Source: Acidobacteriota bacterium
GTDB taxonomy: Bacteria; Acidobacteriota; Terriglobia; UBA7540
Length of the DNA: 25,566 nucleotides
Assembly: GCA_003165615.1 (NCBI GenBank)
Contig: PLWR01000302.1
Span: forward strand, 1-25,566
Reading direction: 5' to 3'
Numbering within the stretch: the first letter of the stretch is position 1; every line of letters begins with the position of its first letter. The notes beneath the pieces are model-generated. The model searched no databases and was not told where the DNA came from. It saw nothing but the letters and a program-made list of their open reading frames with translations. The position numbers and the translations under genes are program-made. Shown in pieces: positions 8,627 through 16,713 of this stretch.

Positions 8627-8627
8627 A
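8611..8627. promoter_or_regulatory. Perfect inverted repeat TCATATA-AGA-TATATGA, likely operator
   Basis: Two 7-base arms pair exactly around a 3-base centre. This is the size and symmetry expected for a dimeric winged-helix regulator. Related sites lie at 7038-7054 and 314-330, each upstream of a carbohydrate gene. The GntR/FCD regulator at 20169 is a candidate binder by proximity only. Confidence 0.5.
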
Positions 8628-9229
8628 ATTGCGAAGTCGAGTCTGAAAGCTCGTTTGAAAGAAGAGTTTTCCCTGAAAGCTGGGACTGGGTAGCCGCTCT
8701 GGTTCGAACGAAGGCTCTGAGGTCTTGGGCAATGCGTCTTCGCGCAAATTCATTGCTTTTCCTCCGCCGCACCGGACAATACGGAGTTCACTTTCAAGCG
8801 CCGGCGCTTGCGCTCTATCGGGCACTCGAGCCCAAAGCGGCAGGACTTCTCACTTTATCAATGTCAAACACGATTTTGGCACAAGGTGTTCACGTGGCAT
8901 GGGCTCCTTCTTGGGATGAACCCCACGCCGGGAACAGCGTTCGTTTAGCGGTCTGCCCGCATAGGGCAGCGGATTGACATTTTCATGCCAGCAACCTTTC
9001 TGCGATGCGCCTTTGCATCACGAAACTGCCAGTCAAGGAGGACAGGATGTTAATTGTCAGCTTGGCGTGCTTCAGTGGGCCTCTTGGTCACATGGTGCGG
9101 AATCCAGCATCTGCGTGCGGCCCTTCATCGAGTCCATCAGGAACAGTCGAGGGGCAATCTCCGAACAAGACCTTCGTTTCTCGTCACCTTCAAGGCAACG
9201 CGCGTAACAGGTGGACGGAGGTTTCCATC
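8628..9229 (+). other. Long leader or intergenic region before the receptor gene
   Basis: About 600 bases lie between the likely promoter and the receptor start. No recognisable protein is encoded. A strong Shine-Dalgarno (AAGGAGG, 9035-9041) precedes ATG 9047, which is in frame with the receptor and would add 61 residues ahead of its signal peptide. That extension (MLIVSLACFSGPLGHMVRN...) does not look like part of the receptor, so it may be an upstream translation start or a remnant. Confidence 0.4.
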
Positions 9230-12200
9230 GTGCGTCTCCTCCTCTCCGCGGTGCTTATGATTTTCTTCGCCAGCGCCGTCGCATGGGGTGGCGTCACGGG
9301 GAGCATTTCCGGCACTGTGAAGGATCCTTCCGGCGCCGTTGTGCCGGGAGCGACGGTTACTGCGCTCCAAACCGAGACGGGGATCCAACAGACCACCCAC
9401 ACGGATGCCCAAGGGTTCTATACCTTTCCGTTGCTGCCCGTCGGTCATTACGAAATCAACGTGCAACAAACGGGGTTCAAGGAGTTCCACCAAAGCGGCT
9501 TGGTGATCGATGTCAACAGTGCCTTGCGCACCGACGTTACTCTTGAGGTCGGCGCCGTCACGCAGAGTGTTAATGTCCATGCGGCTGCGGTGCAAGTGGA
9601 AACTACGAATACCCAGATGGGGGAATTGATTGGCAGCACCAAGATTGAAACCATCCCGCTCAATGGTCGCAGTTACACGGACCTGCTTGCCCTCCAGCCC
9701 GGGGTGGTTCCCATATCCTCGGGGGAGACCAGCGCGATTCCGGTCTCCGGCGGGCTTAACGGTGGCGCGCTGTCGGTAAGCGGCCAGAGGGAAAGCGCCA
9801 ACGGTTTCATGGTGAATGGCGCCAACGTTGAGGAGGGAGTGAACAATGGCACGGCGATCATTCCCAACCTTGATTCCATCGCGGAGTTTCGCATCATCAC
9901 CAACAATTTTGACGCCGAATACGGCAACTATAGTGGCGGCCAGGTCAACGCCGTCACCAAGTCGGGCACCAATCAGGTTCATGGCGACCTTTTTGAGTTT
10001 GTCCGCAACACCGATTTAGATGCCCGCAACTACTTCTCGCCGGACCGGGGTACCTTCCAACAGAATCAATTTGGAGGAACGGTAGGCGGACCAATTAAAC
10101 ACGACAAGGTGTTCTACTTCGCCGATTATCAAGGCAGCCGCCAGATTCTCGGCGTGGCCACCGGCTTGATCCCCGTCCCTTCTCAGCAAGACCACCAGGG
10201 GAATCTTTCGGATGTTGCCAGCCAGCTCAAAGGCACCGTGGGCGGCAGTTATTGGGCTAACACGCTTTCGCAGGAACTCGGTTATACGGTAACGCCCGGC
10301 GAGCCCTACTACACGGCAGCGTGCACCCCCTCCACGCAATGTGTGTTTCCCAACGCCGTCATTCCACAGGCGGCCTTTTCCGCCCCCGCGCAGGCCCTTC
10401 ACCATTTCGTCCCACCTCCTAACTTTCCGGGCGGGTATTATTCCACCTCGGCTTTTAAACAGACCCTTCCCGACAACAAAGGCAGCGGGCGTATTGACGC
10501 AACCACCCGACTGGGAATGATCTCCGGCTACTATTTTATCGACGACTATGATTTGAATAGCCCCTACCCGGTGAGTGGTGCAACATTGCCTGGGTTCAGC
10601 GCCGCCACCGAGGGTGGGGCACAATTGTTCACCATGAGTGTGACCAAGGCATTCGGCGGGAACAGTGTGAACGAATTCCGGTTAAACTACGTGCGCGATG
10701 CCAACAACTTTACCAAGCCCATTGGTGGGGTCGGCCAGAAACTCAGCAGCTATGGCTTTGTTGAGGGGCCGAATACTTTGGGTGTGGTGGCCATGGATCC
10801 GGCCGATGAGGGTGTTCCTCCCACCCTTTTCACGAACTATCAGATCGGGGTCGCCGCGTTTCCCAAGGTCCAAAAGAACAACACCTATCAATTGCTCGAC
10901 AATTTTTCCAAGGTCAAGGGGACGCATACGCTGAAGTTCGGGGTAGACCTCCACTATGACCAGATTAATATTGCCGCCCATGCTTTCAGCAACGGCGACA
11001 CACAATTCTTTGGGGGTGAAACCGGAGTCGATTTTGCGGACTTCTTAATCGGTGCGCCATCCGTGTACGCGCAAGGCGTCCAGTTCCCCATCTACAATCG
11101 TGGCAAATACGCAGGGTTATTTGCCGAGGATAGCTGGCGGGCCAGGTCGGACTTAACCCTCAACTTTGGCGTACGCTGGGACTATACGACTCCGTGGTAT
11201 GAGAAATACAACCATCAAAATGTCATGGACCCGGGTGTGCAATCGGCCACCTTCCCCGGCTCCCCCGTGGGATGGATTTTCCCGGGCGACGCGGGGATTC
11301 CGCGGACCGTTGCGCCCACTCCCCTCGATGATTTTGCTCCCCGCATCGGATTGGCGTACTCCCCAAAGACGAACGGAGGATTTTTGGAGAAGATCTTCGG
11401 CGGAAGTGGCAAGTCGAGCCTTCGCGCCGGCTTTGGCATGTTTTATACGGCCACCGAGGACCAACCGAACTTTAACCAACTGGGCGACGCTCCCTTTGGT
11501 TCCTTCTATGTGAACCCGGTTCCACCGCTCTATGCCACGCCTTTTGTCGATCGGGCCACCGGAAACAGCGAGGGGCAACGATTTCCACCTCCTCTGCCCA
11601 AGTGGAACGCTTCTCCCAGCAATCCGGACAACACCATCAATTGGGCGCAGTTCTTGCCCATCGGCAGTTCACCTGCCTATTTCCAGGGGAACCGCACACC
11701 TTACTCGGAAGAATATGAGTTTTCGTTTCAGCGGCAATTCGGCTCGTCCACCTTACTCACAGCAAGTTACATCGGCACGCAGGGTCACCGGCTGCTTTCC
11801 GCGCTCGAATCCAATCCGGGCATTGCCGCGCTGTGCCTCAGCGTGAGCCAGATAAGCCAAGTGGCCCCCGGCGGCCCTACGTGTGGGCCCTTCGGAGAAA
11901 ACGGAGTGTACACAACCGCATCTGGCCAGGTCATCAATGGGACGCGTGCTCCGCTCGGTCCGGCTTTTGCCAGCAACAACTGGTACATCAATATGGGTAA
12001 TTCCAACTACAACGCCCTCCAGATGAGCCTTCGACATGCCGTGGGCCGCCTGGAGTTTCTCGCCGGCTACTCTTACAGCAAGTCCCTTGACAACGCCTCC
12101 GGCTACGGCGACCAGATCAATCCGTTCAATTACAAGGCAAGCAAGTCCCTCTCCGCTTTTGATATGACTCAGAACTTTGTCCTGAGTTATCGCTACGAAC

Positions 12201-12697
12201 TGCCATTTGACAAGATTGGCGGGCCGAATCGTTTGTCGAAAGGCTGGGTGATCACGGGGGTCACGCGATTCACTACAGGTCTTCCTGTAACCATGGTGGA
12301 AGTCGACGACAACTCTCTTTCCGGCACCGCCTTTGCCGGCAACAACCCTGTGGATACGCCCGACTACACACCCGGCAACTTGCAATTTAACAACCCGCGG
12401 TCCGGGCAGCCCTACTTCAACGCCGCGCTCTTTGCGCCGGAGCAGCTCGGCCAATTAGGATCCGCCAGTCGGCGCTTTTTCCATGGCCCAGGTCTCAATA
12501 ATTTTGACTTGGCTTTGTTGAAAGATTTGCGCTTGACGGAATCGATGTCGTTCCAATTCCGGGCCGAGTTCTTTAACGTTTTCAATCATGCGCAGTTCCT
12601 GAACCCCATCGGCAACATTGACAGTACGAGCTTTGGTGATGTAACAGGAGCAGCCAATCCCCGGATTGGGCAGTTTGCGGTCAAGTTCCTGTTCTAA
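9230..12697 (+). CDS. Oar-like TonB-dependent outer-membrane receptor
   Basis: About 1155 residues. I choose GTG 9230: GGAGG at 9217-9221 lies 8 bases upstream, and the product then begins with a signal peptide (VRLLLSAVLMIFFASAVAWG). Residues about 20-110 form a carboxypeptidase-regulatory-like beta-sandwich (GSISGTVKDPSGAVVPGATV, FYTFPLLPVGHYEI). The plug follows (IPLNGRSYTDLLALQPGV, then AEYGNYSGGQVNAVTKSGTN near residue 240), and then a long beta barrel ending in ...GQFAVKFLF. The terminal phenylalanine is typical of outer-membrane barrels. Such receptors are very numerous in Acidobacteriota and are thought to import oligosaccharides or other large nutrients using TonB energy. The promoter-proximal operator at 8611 suggests control with the sugar genes. 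Ligand unknown. Confidence 0.92.
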   Translation: MRLLLSAVLMIFFASAVAWGGVTGSISGTVKDPSGAVVPGATVTALQTETGIQQTTHTDAQGFYTFPLLPVGHYEINVQQTGFKEFHQSGLVIDVNSALRTDVTLEVGAVTQSVNVHAAAVQVETTNTQMGELIGSTKIETIPLNGRSYTDLLALQPGVVPISSGETSAIPVSGGLNGGALSVSGQRESANGFMVNGANVEEGVNNGTAIIPNLDSIAEFRIITNNFDAEYGNYSGGQVNAVTKSGTNQVHGDLFEFVRNTDLDARNYFSPDRGTFQQNQFGGTVGGPIKHDKVFYFADYQGSRQILGVATGLIPVPSQQDHQGNLSDVASQLKGTVGGSYWANTLSQELGYTVTPGEPYYTAACTPSTQCVFPNAVIPQAAFSAPAQALHHFVPPPNFPGGYYSTSAFKQTLPDNKGSGRIDATTRLGMISGYYFIDDYDLNSPYPVSGATLPGFSAATEGGAQLFTMSVTKAFGGNSVNEFRLNYVRDANNFTKPIGGVGQKLSSYGFVEGPNTLGVVAMDPADEGVPPTLFTNYQIGVAAFPKVQKNNTYQLLDNFSKVKGTHTLKFGVDLHYDQINIAAHAFSNGDTQFFGGETGVDFADFLIGAPSVYAQGVQFPIYNRGKYAGLFAEDSWRARSDLTLNFGVRWDYTTPWYEKYNHQNVMDPGVQSATFPGSPVGWIFPGDAGIPRTVAPTPLDDFAPRIGLAYSPKTNGGFLEKIFGGSGKSSLRAGFGMFYTATEDQPNFNQLGDAPFGSFYVNPVPPLYATPFVDRATGNSEGQRFPPPLPKWNASPSNPDNTINWAQFLPIGSSPAYFQGNRTPYSEEYEFSFQRQFGSSTLLTASYIGTQGHRLLSALESNPGIAALCLSVSQISQVAPGGPTCGPFGENGVYTTASGQVINGTRAPLGPAFASNNWYINMGNSNYNALQMSLRHAVGRLEFLAGYSYSKSLDNASGYGDQINPFNYKASKSLSAFDMTQNFVLSYRYELPFDKIGGPNRLSKGWVITGVTRFTTGLPVTMVEVDDNSLSGTAFAGNNPVDTPDYTPGNLQFNNPRSGQPYFNAALFAPEQLGQLGSASRRFFHGPGLNNFDLALLKDLRLTESMSFQFRAEFFNVFNHAQFLNPIGNIDSTSFGDVTGAANPRIGQFAVKFLF

Positions 12698-12838
12698 GAA
12701 AGGGGTCTGAGACAATTCTGAGTTGCCGCCATCGCGCTTGGTAATCAAGCTATGAGGGATGAGTGTCGTTTCGATGAACGCACTTTCAGAAATGACCGAC
12801 TCGCACAATTTTTCAGAATGGGGGCATTGACATCTCTC

Positions 12839-13855
12839 ATGAGGCACAAGGTCTGCACGGTTGATTCAGGCCAATGGAACAATGGACTACAAATCGTTCG
12901 TCTTGAGAACGATCTGCTGTCGGTTGAGGTTTTCCCGCAGCTTGGCGCAAAGATCTGGAGCTTTGTTCACAAGCCTTCGGGAACCAACCTGCTTTGGCAC
13001 AATCCGCGCCTGGCGCCCGCGCCGGTCCATTACGGGGCAAAGTTCGACGACAACTGGCCGGGCGGCTGGGATGAACTGATTCCCACCGACGTTCCGTACA
13101 CGTTTCCCAATGGTGATGTCCTTCCCGACCACGGCGAAGTGTGGTCCCAATCCAGCGACTGGCAGGTGGTAAGCGAGACCGCCGACTCTGTTACCGTCAG
13201 CTTTGTAACCCAGGGTCGCGTGCTGCCCACGCGTTTTGAAAAAGCGCTCACCCTGCGGGCGGGAGAACCACTGCTGCGGGTGCGCTACGCATATATCAAT
13301 CAGGGGCCCAGGCCGATTCACTTCCTTTGGAACATTCATCCGCCACTCGCAGTCTCTCCCGCTACGCGCTTAGACGTCCCTGCTCAGCGCGGCATACTAG
13401 AGGCATGGATGAACGAGCAGTTTGAACCGGGGCTGGAATACGAGTGGCCTTACGCGCCGGATCGTAATGGCCGAAAAGTAGACCTTAGCGTTGTGCCCCC
13501 GGTGTCGGAAACGGTCGCTGACCATCACTATTTTCCCAATATCAAAGAGGGTTGGTATGCCGTTACCGACACCGGGAAGCGGGTGGGATTTGGAGTTTGC
13601 TTCCCCACCCAGGTTTTTCCACACCTCTGGATGTTCCGGACGATCGGGGGATGGCGCGGGCTGAATACACTGATCCTCGAAATCTCGAATGGGTATTCCA
13701 CGGATTTGAGGAAAGGGATCCAGCAAGGGCAATGTGGGATGGTTGCGCCGGGTGGAGCGATCCGGGCCGAGGTCCTGGCCATTGCCTATGCGGGGATTAC
13801 GCGAGTCGCGCGGATCGATCCGTCGGGCAAGGTCCATCCGCAGTCCGGGCAGTAG
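12839..13855 (+). CDS. Aldose 1-epimerase-fold protein (galactose mutarotase-like)
   Basis: About 338 residues from ATG 12839. A longer reading from 12752 exists, but its extra 29 residues precede the fold and no start has a good ribosome binding site. QIVRLENDLLSVEVFPQLGA is the usual first strand pair of mutarotase-fold proteins. LPDHGEVWSQSSDW, HFLWNIHPPLAV and TLILEISNGYSTDL supply two histidines and a glutamate placed like the mutarotase catalytic set. Members of this branch act on sugar anomers or remain uncharacterised. There is no signal peptide, so it is probably cytoplasmic. It lies between the receptor and a Tat-exported glycosidase, with only 34 bases to the latter, which suggests an operon. 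Confidence 0.75.
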   Translation: MRHKVCTVDSGQWNNGLQIVRLENDLLSVEVFPQLGAKIWSFVHKPSGTNLLWHNPRLAPAPVHYGAKFDDNWPGGWDELIPTDVPYTFPNGDVLPDHGEVWSQSSDWQVVSETADSVTVSFVTQGRVLPTRFEKALTLRAGEPLLRVRYAYINQGPRPIHFLWNIHPPLAVSPATRLDVPAQRGILEAWMNEQFEPGLEYEWPYAPDRNGRKVDLSVVPPVSETVADHHYFPNIKEGWYAVTDTGKRVGFGVCFPTQVFPHLWMFRTIGGWRGLNTLILEISNGYSTDLRKGIQQGQCGMVAPGGAIRAEVLAIAYAGITRVARIDPSGKVHPQSGQ

Positions 13856-13889
13856 CCATTTCGGCCGGGGTGAGGCTCCAAGGTTGACC

Positions 13890-15047
13890 ATGAGTGAAAA
13901 AAATCAAATCCCGCGCCTGCCGCCGCAACCGCATGATCTGCCGGTTGGCAGGGTCAGCCGACGTGACCTTCTGAAAGCGATATCCGCTGGGGGGTTGGCT
14001 GCCGCACTTGCTCCGGGGTCGTTGGGGACGGGCGCGAGAACTACAATTTCCGTGGAGTCCGACAAGTTCTTCATCAACGGAATCCCCACTTACCGCGGGC
14101 GCACGTATCAAGGAATGAAGATGGAAGGCCTTCTGATGAACTCGCGGATGGTGAACGGCATCTTCGACGACCTCAATCCGGCCACCCGCCCGTTCTGGAA
14201 TTATCCTGACACCGGAAAATGGGATCCGGAACGAAATACCCGCGAATTCGTCGCCGCCATGCCAGAGTGGCGCCGGCACGGTTTGCTCAGCTTCACGATT
14301 GACCTCCAAGGCGGAAATCCCCGCGGTTACACGCACGTACAACCCTGGGACAACAGCGCTTTCGACAGCCAGGGGGCGCTGCGCAAGGACTGCCTGCGCC
14401 GCCTTAAGCAGATCCTGGATGCGGCAAACCATCTGGGGATGGCGCCCATCCTGGGGTATTTCTACTTTGGGCAGGACCACCAGCTTCAGGATGAATCGGC
14501 CGTAAAGCGCGGGACAGAGGCGGCAACTTCCTGGGTCCTGCGCAATGGGTACCGGAACGTGATGATCGAAATCAGCAATGAGTGCGACGGGCGGTATCGC
14601 CACGACATCCTGCGGCCTGCCCGTGTTCACGAATTGATTCAATTGGTTCGGTCCATGACGTGGCGCGGTGAACGACTGCTGGCAGGCGCCAGTTTCTCAG
14701 GCAACAAGATTCCGACTGACAAGGTCGTGGCTGCCTCCGACTTCGTCCTGATCCATGGGAATGGTGTGGCGGATCCGGCCCGCATTACGGACATGGTTGA
14801 CCAGGTGCGCCGCCTTCCCAGCTATCGTGCCAAACCCATCCTGTTCAACGAAGATGACCATTATGATTTCGACAAACCCGACAACAACATGGTGGCCGCG
14901 GTGCGTGGATACGCATCATGGGGGTTGCTCGACATCGGGGAGAATAACTACCGGGATGGTTATCAGTCCCCGCCGGTTAACTGGTCCATAAATACCGGGC
15001 GCAAGCAGGCCTTTTTTGGACTGCTGCGCGAGATGACGGGTTCTTGA
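13890..15047 (+). CDS. Tat-exported glycoside hydrolase, clan A/GH5-like
   Basis: About 385 residues from ATG 13890 (AAGG 6 bases upstream). The open frame extends upstream, but that part overlaps the previous gene in another frame. Residues 20-45 carry a twin-arginine signal (VSRRDLLKAISAGGLAAAL), so the folded enzyme is exported. The body is a TIM barrel with NVMIEISNECDGRY near residue 225, the Asn-Glu acid/base pair of clan-A glycosidases. KPILFNEDDHYDFD near 320 is a plausible nucleophile strand. The polysaccharide substrate is not evident. The last 30 residues have a diverged second copy at 18027-18119, the remnant of another glycosidase gene. Next gene: beta-lactamase-fold hydrolase, 57 bases on. 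Confidence 0.78.
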   Translation: MSEKNQIPRLPPQPHDLPVGRVSRRDLLKAISAGGLAAALAPGSLGTGARTTISVESDKFFINGIPTYRGRTYQGMKMEGLLMNSRMVNGIFDDLNPATRPFWNYPDTGKWDPERNTREFVAAMPEWRRHGLLSFTIDLQGGNPRGYTHVQPWDNSAFDSQGALRKDCLRRLKQILDAANHLGMAPILGYFYFGQDHQLQDESAVKRGTEAATSWVLRNGYRNVMIEISNECDGRYRHDILRPARVHELIQLVRSMTWRGERLLAGASFSGNKIPTDKVVAASDFVLIHGNGVADPARITDMVDQVRRLPSYRAKPILFNEDDHYDFDKPDNNMVAAVRGYASWGLLDIGENNYRDGYQSPPVNWSINTGRKQAFFGLLREMTGS

Positions 15048-15104
15048 ACGGAACCCGCACCTGAGAGGGGCTGAAAAGAAGTACCATTGCTGTGGGAGAT
15101 GATC

Positions 15105-16316
15105 ATGAAAAGTAATCAGATTCGATGCGCCATCCTAAAGGTTGTTGCATTCTTGATGACCGGTGCGGCAGCGTCATTTGCCCAGTACTATCCGCCACCC
15201 GACAGTGCGGGGGGGTGGCGCACCCTCACGGCGCCCGGCGAAATTCGCGACAAAGCCGGCATGGATGTTAAGAAACTCGATGAGGCCTTTCAGTACATCC
15301 AAGGCTCCAGCCAAAACGGCGGCATGCTGGTGGTGCGGCATGGGTGGCTGATATATGAACGATACTTCGGCCGTGCCAACCGCGAGGCAACGCCCAATAC
15401 CATGTCCTGCGGCAAGTCCTTCACCAGTATTGCCGTCGGCATCCTCATGCATGAACGGCCCGATCTGTTCCCTCAAGGGCTCGATCAAAAAGTTTACTCG
15501 CCGCGTTACCTGCCTTCCGAAGCATTTCCGGTGAACGACCCCAGGAAAAGCCAGATCAAGCTTGGCCAACTGCTGGCCATGAGTGCGGGGCTGGCCGGAA
15601 ACAGCCCGGGGTCCATAAATAAGAAACCGGTCTCCATTGTTCCCGAGGGATTGGATGGCTGGCGGGCGATGGTCGAGCCCTGGGCGTTCACCGAGCGCCT
15701 GTGGTGCGACCCCGGCGGGGGGTATTCCTATGCCACCGTATCGCCCCAAATCCTTGCCGCCATGGTTCGTCATTTGACCGGCATGGAGCTGAAGGAATAC
15801 GTGGGATTGCACATTGGCAAGCCGCTGGATTGGGGACGTTGGGGTTATGATTTTCACGATCATCCGGAAATCAATCACACCCCCGGGGGCGGGGGCATCT
15901 GCGTGCGGGCAACGGATATGCTCCGTTTCGAATACCTTCTGCTGCATCACGGGAAGTGGGGGAGCCGGCAGATCGTGCCTGCGGACTATGTGCTGAAGGC
16001 GACCACCCCCTCCCCGTACAATCCCCACTATGCTTACAGCTTGCAGTTTGAGCTCAACTCCGACAGCGAAGCCTCCGCGGCGCCGCGCGATGCCTATTGG
16101 AAGCACGGGTTCGGTGGCTTTGCCATTTGCGTCGTCCCTTCGCTGGACCTGATTGTCTGGAAGATGGGAGGCCCTGACAACCAGTACGACGAGAAAGCCA
16201 CCGGATTACCCGAGATCCAACCCTATGGGGAACGCGCCGGATGGAAGCGAACCGAAGACGAGGATGCCTCAGCCTTGCGCATGCTGGAGATGGTGGTGGC
16301 GGCAGTGGCAAAGTAG
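15105..16316 (+). CDS. Secreted serine hydrolase of the beta-lactamase/PBP-C fold
   Basis: About 403 residues from ATG 15105, preceded by GGGAG at 15094-15098 with 6 bases spacing. ATG 15087 in the same frame lacks such a site. A signal peptide (ILKVVAFLMTGAAASFA, then QYYPPP) indicates export. NTMSCGKSFTSIAVG near residue 103 holds the SxxK nucleophile and base. GGYSYATVSP near 205 is the Y-x-N-equivalent region. KHGFGGFAICVVPS near 335 replaces the KTG motif with HGFGG, as in esterase and peptidase members. An esterase or amidase that trims substituted glycans fits the context, but this is inference. The reading frame ends 71 bases before a truncated isomerase start. Confidence 0.85.
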   Translation: MKSNQIRCAILKVVAFLMTGAAASFAQYYPPPDSAGGWRTLTAPGEIRDKAGMDVKKLDEAFQYIQGSSQNGGMLVVRHGWLIYERYFGRANREATPNTMSCGKSFTSIAVGILMHERPDLFPQGLDQKVYSPRYLPSEAFPVNDPRKSQIKLGQLLAMSAGLAGNSPGSINKKPVSIVPEGLDGWRAMVEPWAFTERLWCDPGGGYSYATVSPQILAAMVRHLTGMELKEYVGLHIGKPLDWGRWGYDFHDHPEINHTPGGGGICVRATDMLRFEYLLLHHGKWGSRQIVPADYVLKATTPSPYNPHYAYSLQFELNSDSEASAAPRDAYWKHGFGGFAICVVPSLDLIVWKMGGPDNQYDEKATGLPEIQPYGERAGWKRTEDEDASALRMLEMVVAAVAK

Positions 16317-16373
16317 GCGGGAACGTGGAACAAGCCGGCTCAAGCGGGGGGCCACGGCGGGTTGGCCAGGCCA

Positions 16374-16456
16374 GAACGAGGTGACGTATGAAACACGCAG
16401 TTATCGCGGGCTTTATGGGAAGGCTTCGAGACCGCTATCCCGAGTATTCCGGGGGC
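16374..16456 (+). repeat. Left direct repeat: 5' end of a sugar-isomerase gene
   Basis: These 83 bases repeat at 18173-18255 with an offset of 1799 bases. A core of 51 bases (16386-16436) is identical and only a few differences lie outside it. The repeat contains the ribosome binding site (GAGGTGA) and the first about 20 codons of the isomerase at 18187. Confidence 0.85.
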
Positions 16457-16465
16457 CTGGCCTAG
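16388..16465 (+). pseudogene. Truncated copy of the sugar isomerase, first codons only
   Basis: ATG 16388 with GAGGTGA upstream begins MKHAVIAGFMGRLRDR, identical to the intact isomerase at 18187. It then diverges (YPEYSGG) and stops at 16463-16465 after 25 codons. The end differs slightly from the intact gene at matching positions, so it could come from a paralogue rather than an exact duplicate. It sits where an isomerase gene would follow the beta-lactamase-fold gene in an operon. Confidence 0.75.
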
Positions 16466-16487
16466 GCCTGGCGCAGACATTAGTTAC

Positions 16488-16684
16488 TAGAAGCCATTTC
16501 AAAACCCTATGGAACCTATTGAAATAGTTAACCAAATCCGGGCTATCCGGAATGATGACCTAGGCCTTCGAGTTAAGTCCTTTATTTTCAGTATGGCCTT
16601 AATGCCTGCTTCTTCTAAATTGCGGATGATCACATCAACAGCCTTCATTTCAATGGACTACAGAGGGTTTTGAAATGGCTTCTA
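16488..16684. mobile_element. MITE-like element with 21-base terminal inverted repeats
   Basis: TAGAAGCCATTTCAAAACCC(T) at 16488-16508 is the exact reverse complement of 16664-16684. The ends include TA on both sides, compatible with a TA target duplication as made by IS630/Tc1-type transposases. The 197-base element has no transposase. The reverse strand holds an open stretch of about 50 codons beginning MKAVDVIIRNLEEAGIKAI, which I cannot assign. The right end lies 29 bases from the start codon of the gene at 16714. Confidence 0.7.
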
Positions 16685-16713
16685 CTGTCAATCGGACTCG
16701 ATGAGGTGAATTC

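Noticed and set aside
8597..8977. Open frame of 126 codons between the operator and the receptor
   Set aside because: It begins inside the promoter and operator and has no motif or Shine-Dalgarno; treated as leader DNA.
9137..9982. Long open frame on the reverse strand inside the receptor gene
   Set aside because: It is an antisense shadow of the receptor in GC-rich DNA, with no family motif and no ribosome binding site.
16531..16646. Reverse-strand stretch MKAVDVIIRNLEEAGIKAI inside the MITE, vaguely like the start of a thiamine-diphosphate enzyme
   Set aside because: The resemblance covers fewer than 20 residues and the rest does not continue the family, so no gene is called.
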